Shown piece by piece: positions 57,901 to 64,000 of a stretch of DNA of 64,000 bases. The DNA lies in NCBI GenBank assembly GCA_003864495.1, contig ML133461.1, forward strand, positions 1,570,468 through 1,634,467, read 5' to 3'. This DNA is from Nemopilema nomurai. Taxonomy: Eukaryota > Cnidaria > Scyphozoa > Rhizostomeae > Rhizostomatidae. Position numbers and translations under genes: made by a program. The notes under the pieces were generated by a model. It was not told where the DNA came from. It searched no databases and saw only the letters and a list, made by a program, of their open reading frames with translations. Each line of letters opens with the position of its first letter. The first letter of the stretch is position 1.

Positions 57901-60900
57901 GCGCGATTCACTGGCACCTCGACTCGCGGTGTTGAAAATGCAACTCAAAGAGAAGCGGCGGCACATAGAGGAGGAGAAGCGGAGGATGATGCACCAGTTG
58001 AACGAGGAGCGGACCAAGTTGGGGCAGCAGGCCTTCTGGCTGGCAGTGGGCAAGGAGTCGCCCGTGGAGCTGGAGAGACGGGAACAGGAGAAACAAGCTG
58101 CTTTGGTAAGTTGACACATTTCAAGTGCTCTCACAGTTTTCCGGGCATCTACTTCAAAAATCACCTGTTATAGCTGTTTTTAAGCAATTTTATAGCTGAG
58201 TTGAATCGTCATTTTTTGTAGGACGCTGAGAGAAAGAAAAAGCCCGGCCTGATATTCTTTCCCTTTTCTGATGAAAATGACCCGGCCAAAATTGCCAACA
58301 GACAAGAAAGGAAGAAGAGCATTGCCGAGTCACCCCCAAATGAATGCTCGACCCCAATGACCCCGATACCCCATCACAACCAGGGAGAACTTATCCAGTC
58401 ATCTCCAACCGTGGATTACCAAGTTCAGGAGAAGCTTTTTGGCTCTGTTACGAGGGTGGAAGCAAGCCAATTCGAGGGCAAAGGTGGGGCATTTTTGGCA
58501 CCAAGCGAAACAAGAAACGAAGAATTTGAACCTGAGGATCCAGCGGAGGAATCATCCGGCCAGGTCTTCTTTAGTCCGGATGCACGCTACCAAAGCAAAG
58601 AGGTAGGTTTTGAAGAATCTAGCTATGGAAGTACCGGACGACGCACAGCTTGGACGGATCCGTACGTCGTAAAACCAGATGACTTCCCGCCATATCAACG
58701 TAGCGTTGATGAAGGTCTCGCCGCGCAAGCAGGCTATAATCCAGGCAGTCCGGATACGTATCCAGGCGATGTGCCCGGAAGTGACCGGTACCCGGAATCT
58801 GGTGCCACAGGAATCAACAATGCTGATGACCAAACTCGAACTGGTGATGCGCTGCTTGCAGATGTTGAGGGGTGGGTAGCCAGTGGCTCAACGAGGAGAG
58901 AGTCTCCGAGAGGAATTTCGAAGTTCAGCGAAGCCGCTGGGTCTGAAAAGGAAACTGCGAAGGAGAAAAGAGTAGCAATGGTTATTTCAGGCGATGGAGA
59001 GTTGAACCCAGGGGATAATCTCAAAACACACGTTGGGGTGAATGATGACCTTGAGTCCGTATCAACGGTTAGTATTTATTTTCAAACAAAATAGATTTTT
59101 TCTTTATATATAGTTTTGTTGAAGGTTTGAGTAGTTTGTTTGTGTATTACAGCTAAAGGATGCCGTTAATCAACAACTCATGTCTGCAATATTTATGATA
59201 CATTTTTGTCTTCAAAACAAAGACTGAATGGGACTTCAGTTACGTCGTTGTCATCGCCAAGTTTTTTTGGAAGAAGAGAAACAGTCTGGCCTAACCCATG
59301 TCCGACCGATTGACCTTACTTCCACGATTTGAGTTATTGTGTTGGAAAATGCTAGAAGAATGTTTTTGTTTCTCCCTTTTTTGATTTGAATGCCGAACAA
59401 TCTCTTACGTAGACACTAACACCGGAGCAGCAGAAGAAAAAAGAGAAATTCCTCCAGAATAGAATGAAGCGGCAGCAGGAGGAGAAAGCCAAGAGAGAAG
59501 CGGAACAAGAACGAAAACGAAGGTCAGTCATCAACCCATTAGTCGTCGAAACTCTACTTTGTATTCTAGCACACTGCGCGTGTCCTGTGGACAGTCAAGG
59601 CAAAACGAACTATTACAGAAAGGACTTCTTCTAAAGAAAGGCTACGATCCATAAGTTTAGATCTCTGCTTTTTATTATTCGATAATTCTGACATGATTAT
59701 TCTGAAGCCGAGGCCACAGTTTAGGCGAGTGATTAGCCTATCAGTGAGAAATATTCCCGTGTTTTTCTCTATACTAATACTCCTAGTTCGTTTCTTCATT
59801 GCAACATTTTAATAATCGCATTCCCTATTCAGACTCCCGTTGCCTTAACGATTGAACAACTATACTCCCCAACCTAGCGATTATCACGCCTGAATGCGTA
59901 AGGTTTTTATTGATGTCATTCAAGGCTCTTTACGTTGCGCGTTTGTTTTTATATGGTGAAAGAGTATTTGGTGTGCAAGGTCTTATATTATCCCTAACAG
60001 ATCTTACATGTATCTTGAATTTAGAAAAGAAGAGAAAATAAGAGAAAGGAAGGCTCAACTGGAAAAAAGGAAAACGAAGAGCTGGAGATGTTAAAGAAAC
60101 AGAAAGAGGAAGAGGAGATGCGGAGAAAGAGAGAGAGAGTCCCCGATGAAGGAGAGAACACGTTTTTTCGCATTCCAAGAAGGGACGATCAGTGGTAAGG
60201 AATTTGCTGATATTTTTGTCATACGTTACTTTTATCATATAATACGTCATGAGCATTTTGCTAGATATTGGTGATTTCCACCTTTGGTTAGTCATATTAA
60301 TCCTTGCAACCCGTAGCTAGAATCAATTGATACAGCCCAAAGTTTTGTTTTCAAATTGCGAAAACTTGCTCGTGTATTCTGAAAGAGGTCACAAAATATT
60401 CGTAAATGCCAAAAGTCAGTTCTCAAAAGGTTCGTAAATACCGAAAGTCAGTTCTAACTTTGAATAATCGCAATTTATCACTAGGTTTCAAATTGACCGA
60501 GATACAATCGCGTGGTTGCTATCTGCGTACCTCGGCCTTCATTTTGAGCTGCATTGACCAAACCATAATTACAGCGATCGCGTATTCCACCTTTCAACCA
60601 TTCGCAACAGACCTGTTTTCCCCAGAATCCCTAAGTTGCAAAATACATTTTCTACTAACAGAATACATTCTTGCTAGAACACACGCTAATGTGATTCTTA
60701 CAACATCTAGTAAGGGCTGGATAGAGTGTTTTTATGCCTCCGACAATAAAAAATTGTTGCGAAAATGCCTCCAGGTATTATAGGGTTATGCTATTCTTTA
60801 GATACACTTCTGCGGTCTCCAGCGTAAAAAATTATAGCAATTGCGTAAAGTCAGGATACTACAAAAAAACTCTTAAGATGTAATAGAAAGGGCAAGTGAT

Positions 60901-63321
60901 TACCTTCATTGCTTGCCTTCAAAAAAACCACACATCATTAATCTTTTAACGAATCAAACACGAAGTTCTTAGGGGGAAAGTTTGATTCAATCAAAATGTT
61001 TAAAAGTGCCTCCATTGAAATGCTAGATTTGAAAACATGCCTCCGTCCAGCGGCATTGCGGTGGTGCACTGTTTCCAGCCCTGCATCTAGCAGTGTTATG
61101 CTCAAGGTAGAACTTTGCGACAGCGCAGCGCTCTTCATTGTACGAGAGATGGGAATTAATCGAAGATGGCCCACCTGTTGCCAAAACCTCTTTCTTTAGT
61201 ATCTCCCACCTCTCTATAGTTTAATTGAGATAATGCTGAATTCGACTTATCTCTTTGTTTACTAGGAGCACCTCTTCTCCTGGCAAAAGACTTGGGGCAC
61301 AGAGTGGATCTTCACGAAGCCCCCTTTTGGGACAGATTGAAGACACCCAACCTTCGAGTTTCGCCGAATACAAAGGTAGGCTTGGTTGTCTAACGGATTT
61401 GTTAATTCATTACATCATTTGCTCGGAAAGATGATGGCCCCCTTGTTGTGGTCTGGTTTTATGAGGACTGTCACATCAAGTTTTAAGTTAGTCTATTGTT
61501 GCATCTTTGCACAAAGGCACACATGAGAATATCAATAAAAGTATCGTAAAGGAGTCGCAATGGTAAATGCAAAGTTGACCAGTAAATATACCGAATATTT
61601 AGAAAGTAGCGGCGCAAAAATTTAAGAGCTGATAAAAATTGCTGCCAGAGTTTATTGTTTAACCCTTTGTGCTCATGTCAAATCGCTGTTTTTAGATGGC
61701 ATTTTTCCTTTTCATTTTGCGCATGTTTTTACCAAAGCCCATTTGTCGTTGATTTGCAATTTACGAGTGACCAATTCATTCGTAGGTCCACCAGTGTACG
61801 TGAAGCCAACAGGAAAGTCGAATCGACAAATCATGGTGAATGCCATCTCCTACTGCTGTTTATCTGGAGAAGTAAACAGAGAGGCAAAGGAGAAGTCGTT
61901 GCAGGTAAAGTTAACTGACATTTTACTCTTTTTATGCTTTTCAAGTCCAACATGAAATATCGGGTGGTCTTGTGTTGTCAATGTCAAAATGTATTTATAT
62001 ACGTCTGCAATGGTGGAGGAGATATGCAATTTGTTCGATCCTTACTTTAATGTTTACCTAATTTGTGTGACGGGCTAGTACCCAGTCTCTACCTTCGCTG
62101 ATCGTATTGGGATTTTCCTGTTTTCCTGTGTTTAAGGAGAGTCTATTTTTCTTCGTTTCTCTGTCACATATCTCTGTCACAGATGACATATTCTAGCAAC
62201 TGATTTGCGCTAGTTTCCGTGCATTACTGATTCCAACTTTTTTCAAACCAAAGTTTTTTATGTAGACGGAAACGAAACTTTCTAGGGGTCTATATTAAGT
62301 TACGTCGATATTTATTCCACTAAGATATGGTTTTCATTTATTCATCGCCTAGTGGCGTTCTGAAGAGAATGCAATCAGAATGATGTTGTAGCGAACAATT
62401 TTTGTATACTACATTTTGTCATGTGAACCGTTGTATTTTCTTTGCGAGTAAGCAGAGTGAATTGAGGCTAGGCCATTTAAAGCTAGGCCAGAAGTCTTTT
62501 TCTCATGGTTGACTCTTGCTCTTGCAGGTTTTATCGCAGTCAAATGCCAGCCACTTCTTTGTCTTGTTCAGAGATGGTTTGAAATTCAGAGGCCTTTATA
62601 CCTATGCGCAGGAAGTTGATGAGGTATGTGTTTCAAGGCATCCTTTTGCAATACGATGCTTCCTCTTTGGATGCATTTCTCAAAACTGCATTCATTTTGC
62701 AATTCTGTATGCAACTGGTATCCCGATTTGTGATGGACGTGGTGAAAAGTGCATGTTATTACTTTCAATTTTTGATTCAAGGCAGATAGAAAGATCGATG
62801 TTTGAAAGCGCATTCCTCTCTGATTCAAGACGTATTCCAATCTTGTGCATGTTGTGGCGTTGGCAAAGCTAACTGCAAGTATTTTGTTTTCTAGGCCCAG
62901 AAATTATATGGAGTGGGTCCGAAAGTGATAGTTAATAAAATGGTCGAACGGCTGTTCAAGTGAGTGATAAATATATTCCACTTGTATCCTTGCGTTGCTG
63001 GATATAAGCTGTTGTGCTTAATGATATCCTTGTAACCTGTTCTTGTATGTTTGCCAATTAAAGGTGCATTTTGCGGGAGAAGCGTGTTGCATTTCAACTC
63101 TTTCTTCTAGGTATAGCAGTGGTGCAAAATCGTTCACCCAAATACCAGCGAAGTCCCTGTCTATCCAGGTGGATGGCATTCAGATCAAAAAGGAATGTTG
63201 GAATCAAGGAAAGGGGACCAGTTTGCCCTCAAAAACAGACTCAAACTTAAGAAAGGGAGGGCCGAATAGCTCCAAATCTGACCTTTTGAAGAAAGGCTCC
63301 CCCAAGTCAGCTAGAAGGTAG
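29644..63321 (+). CDS. CAMSAP: CAMSAP/Patronin microtubule minus-end binding protein
   Basis: Caps and stabilises free microtubule minus ends. Exons: 29644-29700, 30696-30803, 34458-34670, 34920-35005, 35536-35828, 36544-36925, 37209-37513, (38547-38726 alternative), 40080-40248, 40589-42095, 42843-43028, 43373-43472, about 47519-56154, 57879-58105, 58222-59067, 59413-59522, 60025-60194, 61266-61375, 61786-61904, 62528-62623, 62895-62959, 63111-63321. Domains in order: N-terminal CH domain, very long disordered middle, coiled coils and the C-terminal CKK domain. The protein would be about 5,000 residues, far longer than vertebrate CAMSAPs (about 1,200-1,650), because of the 8.6-kb central block. 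Phases join throughout except into the central block, where the exon at 43373 ends in phase 1 but the only acceptor (tatcag at 47518) needs phase 2. The central block has several frame changes (see findings). Confidence 0.92.
31137..31144. repeat. 8-bp target-site duplication of the hAT element, left
   Basis: AGCACGGT, repeated exactly at 34378-34385. Confidence 0.95.
31145..34377 (-). mobile_element. Complete autonomous hAT transposon (3233 bp) in CAMSAP intron 2
   Basis: Left end CAGGGCCGTCGAGAG and right end (reverse complement) CAGGACCGTCGAGAG form 15-bp inverted repeats with one mismatch. AGCACGGT flanks both sides exactly (31137-31144 and 34378-34385): an 8-bp duplication as expected for hAT. 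GC-rich subterminal blocks (CGGGCCGGGCCCCAGGG) follow at both ends. One full-length transposase ORF lies inside on the minus strand. Without it the host intron would be about 0.4 kb. Intact ORF, ends and duplication suggest a young, possibly still mobile copy. Confidence 0.95.
31392..33908 (-). CDS. hAT-superfamily transposase, 838 aa (ZMYM1/DUF4371-like)
   Basis: Nuclear DNA transposase. A basic head (KRQEKKIREKETKK), an acidic Ser/Thr-rich stretch to about residue 100, then a TTF-type zinc finger (ALYCLPCRLFG, C168/C171; H208/H214 region). The DUF4371-like RNase H core carries the first catalytic Asp in IMVDGTPDAS (about D356), the second in QGYDNAANMSG (about D425), CACHSLNL (453-460) and the conserved R-W in CTRWTDR (512). 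The C-terminal hAT dimerisation block has VASAERSFSKLKQIK with the Glu at about 781. All catalytic positions are present, the frame has no stop over 2.5 kb, and it starts with ATG 242 bp... inside the right end region (33908) of the element. Genes of this type are common in cnidarians and arthropods. Confidence 0.93.
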   Translation of the reverse strand: MSSYRHKSGAQKRQEKKIREKETKKASRTLFEVGAYKRDNEGDSILNKPGESSVQSTAEEEEDTDGLAASVDHDTTESRESTTDSSLNQDTVHSGSFSFDVGTLTGFPTIKELEKVVRTGNLPHPPEFPKDCDGHKFPTTVLNVKQQNGELVRRSWLVFSPTKAALYCLPCRLFGHTIDNGSKSKLASPCGWGANDSWKRLWERLPEHERGNAHIKCYLAWRELQRRLEADADVDLLLEKSVLSEAERWKMLLQRILDVVMFLGERGLAFRGDSEKIGDTHNGNFLGILELLARYDPLLQEHIGKVKSAQEKGTRLQAHYLSPESQNEFINICAAQVRNHILEERKVSKYFAIMVDGTPDASHTEQTTFILRYLTNDGEIFTVQERFLAFVDCFKKSGLEIANLILKTLEKYGIPIADCRGQGYDNAANMSGRYNGAQQHVNSVNPLCLYSPCACHSLNLCGTNSAVCCPEAVTFFGMVQTIYNLFSCSPQRWNILLSHVGSSLHGLSCTRWTDRVASVRPFAAHLPGIKNALEDLLLLNLTPKTTIEVNGAIKYVSSFTCIVMSALWSKVLVPIDQRNQVIQAREATIDVEVSNLRSLIDELKELRSQWPMILNESKLVANSLNILAEFPKTRKSKRDVEEGGDEADEIESREARAFKRDVFHTIVDSVISGLTTRFDAANRIYHTFSFLWEYLIMSEEEILQACDIFASKYEVDICLDGLREEMVHIRSIHKANFGEKSLNPLQLLNSISQFKLDEIFFNVCTALRIFCTLPVTVASAERSFSKLKQIKNFLRSTMTQQRLSDLAVLSIESETARKMDFTNVIKDFAMRKARKAVF
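34378..34385. repeat. 8-bp target-site duplication of the hAT element, right
   Basis: AGCACGGT, exact match to 31137-31144. Confidence 0.95.
37209..37513 (+). CDS. CAMSAP: CAMSAP linker exon after the CH domain
   Basis: Starts IGYVSSEREISNRPSSSRGD after the acceptor gaatag and ends EDLSG|gtatgt. It contains a basic segment (KSRQPLLSKRSKKQLAALGD). Phase 1 at its 3' end joins either the cassette exon at 38547 or the exon at 40080. Confidence 0.8.
38547..38726 (+). CDS. CAMSAP: Candidate alternative cassette exon of CAMSAP (60 codons)
   Basis: Acceptor tggcctag at 38546 and donor AACG|gtatta at 38726 enclose exactly 180 bp, phase 1 at both ends, so inclusion or skipping keeps the frame with neighbours 37209-37513 and 40080-40248. 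It encodes a compact helical-looking piece (LCLEFYLEEDDFYKNKDLQD and LELFKTVKWFRMVRADQVVN), unlike the disordered surroundings. No homologue recognised; it could also be an unrelated fortuitous ORF. Confidence 0.45.
40080..43472 (+). CDS. CAMSAP: CAMSAP disordered linker exons
   Basis: Four exons (40080-40248, 40589-42095, 42843-43028, 43373-43472) with consistent phases. The 1.5-kb exon is intact and rich in Ser, Asp and Glu, with short Ser-Pro sites (SDSPRMSLSDSQFSPTIPSG) typical of phospho-regulated linkers. The last one ends FISTIANGPVTNWAQFAQDR and EAVSLSEIEG; a P-V-T-x-W-x-x-F-A-Q motif also occurs in the linker of vertebrate CAMSAPs as far as I recall. An 85-bp minisatellite lies in the intron after 42095. 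Confidence 0.8.
42157..42640. repeat. 85-bp minisatellite of CACGACA-type simple motif, about 4-5 copies
   Basis: GCAGTATGCTACATGACACG and the following ACAATATGCCACACGACACG recur every 85 bp (for example near 42286, 42371, 42456), degrading on both sides into cryptic ACACTACACT simple sequence. It is in the CAMSAP intron 42096-42842. Long Thr/His/Asp ORFs across it come from the repeat. Confidence 0.92.
43473..47518. other. Long CAMSAP intron, 4 kb, no gene recognised
   Basis: T-rich sequence. At least one missing exon is expected here, because the phases on either side (1 and 2) do not join. A reading at about 45220-45294 (VKQRVENAWADCWWNGVLRL) ends at a good donor CCAG|gtaaat, but its start would need phase 0, so it was not accepted. 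Confidence 0.45.
47519..56154 (+). CDS. CAMSAP: CAMSAP central block: 8.6-kb disordered region with repeated RPGTFVLE-like motif
   Basis: Coding-like sequence continues over 8.6 kb but in successive frames (breaks near 49090-49110, 49170-49200, 49695, 50855, 52310, 52585, 53780 and 55520). The composition is uniform: acidic, Ser/Asn/Lys-rich, with amphipathic helices at the start (DVADILDDALDMGINIVDAL, ADAGDKG) and around 48300-48380 (LPIIDALDDLCWMADCFI). It ends with a helical segment KPLLERLEKLCTFMTKSLTK and a donor AAAG|gtttgt at 56154 in phase 1, which joins the coiled-coil exon at 57879 in frame. That junction ties the block to CAMSAP. A motif near R-P-[GN]-T-[FY]-V-L-E recurs about 12 times from 48241 to 53528. 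Confidence 0.75.
49143..53528 (+). repeat. Dispersed RPGTFVLE-like linear motif, about 12 copies in CAMSAP
   Basis: Copies: KRPGTFVLE 49143-49169, RRPGTFVLD about 49616-49645, ARPGTYVLY 49843-49869, KRPNTFLLE 50272-50298, KRPGTFVLE 50458-50484, RRPNTFVLE 50614-50640, ARPSAFVLE 50779-50805, MRPRTFIIQ 50921-50947, SRPGTYTIG 51188-51214, ERPGTYVLN 53157-53183, PRPGTYVLE 53502-53528; an earlier weak copy RRRNTYSIE lies near 48250 and later weak ones (KETFVIRKS near 55005). Spacing is irregular (100-2000 bp) and the flanks are unrelated, so this is a linear motif under constraint and not a DNA tandem repeat. The conserved T after R-P-x suggests a phospho-site or docking site. Confidence 0.85.
56155..57878. 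other. CAMSAP intron; contains an unassigned minus-strand ORF
   Basis: The minus reading 57047-56700 (115 codons, starting MDEKQKTRKDGLVNVVNVDY, and open further 5' as WHYPEWLV) has coding-like composition ending SRKVNNLRPNRFLLR. I do not recognise it; it may be a fragment of an inserted element. The plus reading at 57199-57450 is less convincing. Confidence 0.35.
57879..60194 (+). CDS. CAMSAP: CAMSAP coiled-coil exons
   Basis: Exons 57879-58105, 58222-59067, 59413-59522 and 60025-60194. The first carries APRLAVLKMQLKEKRRHIEE and KLGQQAFWLAVGKE, matching the family block LEEKRRAIEAQKxxxE...KLGxxAF. The 846-bp exon is disordered and Pro/Tyr/Gly-rich (PYVVKPDDFPPYQRSVDEG). The last two are highly basic coiled coil (TPEQQKKKEKFLQNRMKRQQ and KQKEEEEMRRKRERVP). 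In the last exon a frame change occurs at the A-run of GGAAAAAAGG (about 60064): one extra A restores ENEELEMLKKQ and the phase-2 exit to the next exon. Confidence 0.85.
61266..63321 (+). CDS. CAMSAP: CAMSAP C-terminal CKK domain exons and stop
   Basis: Five exons: 61266-61375, 61786-61904, 62528-62623, 62895-62959, 63111-63321, all phases consistent. Signature stretches: RLGAQSGSS and FAEYK|GPPVYVKPTGKSNRQI, VNAISYCCLSGEVN, QSNASHFFVLFRDGLKFRGL, YTYAQEVDE, AQKLYGVGPKVI, then FTQIPAKSLSIQVDGIQIK. These are the core of the CKK domain, which sits between tubulin dimers at the microtubule lattice and gives minus-end recognition. A basic tail (GPNSSKSDLLKKGSPKSARR) precedes TAG at 63319-63321. 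Confidence 0.95.
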
Positions 63322-64000
63322 TTTCGATGCATGGCTGAAGTTGGTGATAGTTTCAACTAGAGTCGGTCATGTTTCAGCTTAGATGGTTGGAAAGTCAGTC
63401 TTTCTCCATTGATATTCCGTTAGATGCTGTGGAGCGCCGTAATCACATTAAGGCATGGTTTTCTTGGGTTGCCCGAAAAGTGAAGACATGCCAACACTGC
63501 TTGACGCATCTCCTTTTTATACGTTTTCATCTTGTTTAAACTCGTCCTTTTTGAGGAAAGTTTTCTTTCTCACATTTTCGTATGCATGATATGCACAGTA
63601 GAGAAGATGCCTATTGCTTTCTGTACAAATTATTTTGTAGTTAGCTATTGTTACTTTGGAAGTTCCTGTTTGTATGAATTCAATTTCATCAAACCTTTTC
63701 AGTACCATGAAGTGACATCATTAAGTTTCATAACTTCACGCCAATTCCATTGTTTAGAAGCCTTAGTTGGGTCTTTGGAAAATTTAGAGAAAATTTGATG
63801 AATCAAAGTATTTGTCACTTTCACTTCAATGTTTTTTAAAATACTGGACTTTGAGAAGCAGTCTAACGAATTTCTACCGCACAGACTAGCGATTCTCTTG
63901 TCTTTGGCGTCAGCCTCTTTGCAAGTCGCCAGCCGATTCGATTGGTCTCACTTCGAATCCATTCTGGGTACAAACCAAACAAGTTAAATGCTTGATGCGA
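63322..64000 (+). other. Downstream of CAMSAP, presumed 3' UTR
   Basis: No canonical AATAAA was seen up to the right edge, so the transcript may extend beyond the window or use a variant signal. ORFs here are short and unsupported. Confidence 0.4.

Noticed and set aside
60406..60783. 125-codon plus ORF starting MPKVSSQKVRKY
   Set aside because: Lies in a CAMSAP intron, begins in a local duplication (AAAGTCAGTTCT repeated) and shows no family motif or splice context.

Overview
This is an invertebrate animal nuclear genome window. It is AT-rich, has GT-AG introns of about 0.1-4 kb (one of 11 kb), and contains no operons or prokaryotic signals. Three conserved animal genes are recognisable exon by exon: a phosphatidylserine synthase 1-like gene (minus, 1096-16072, 3' end off the left edge or unfound), the Hippo/MST1-2 (STK3/4) kinase (minus, 17682-25548, first coding exon not located), and a CAMSAP/Patronin microtubule minus-end protein (plus, 29644-63321, from CH-domain exons to the CKK stop codon). 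A non-bilaterian such as a cnidarian would fit the Copia and Penelope relics and the high similarity of the genes to vertebrate versions, but this is inference and the species cannot be named.

Layout. 1-16 kb: PTDSS1-like gene; its first intron holds a 10.4-kb foldback transposon (5238-15648) with a perfect 9-bp target-site duplication. The arms are unique terminal inverted repeats followed by about 19 and 23 copies of a ~173-bp tandem unit in opposite orientation. A spacer between the arms contains a dead Copia RNase H fragment. 17-26 kb: MST/Hippo kinase with SARAH domain; its linker exon carries a 21-bp minisatellite giving five extra Gly-Thr-Met motifs. One intron holds a Penelope-like fragment with inverted pseudo-LTRs and hammerhead-ribozyme-like cores; another holds a 25-bp minisatellite. 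26-29 kb: a 152-bp hAT MITE and a small unassigned ORF. 29-63 kb: CAMSAP, with an intact 3.2-kb autonomous hAT transposon in its second intron, an 85-bp minisatellite in another intron, and a central 8.6-kb disordered coding block carrying about 12 copies of a short motif close to R-P-G-T-F-V-L-E.

The three genes are neighbours without a shared pathway. The most unusual items are the giant foldback element (it should make PTDSS pre-mRNA fold into a multi-kilobase hairpin), the repeated motif array in CAMSAP, and the expansion of phospho-docking motifs in the Hippo kinase. The central CAMSAP block is broken by at least seven one-base frame changes, mostly at homopolymers; whether these are assembly errors or real decay is open. 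All exon borders were read by eye from splice sites, phase and remembered family sequence. No search was run.
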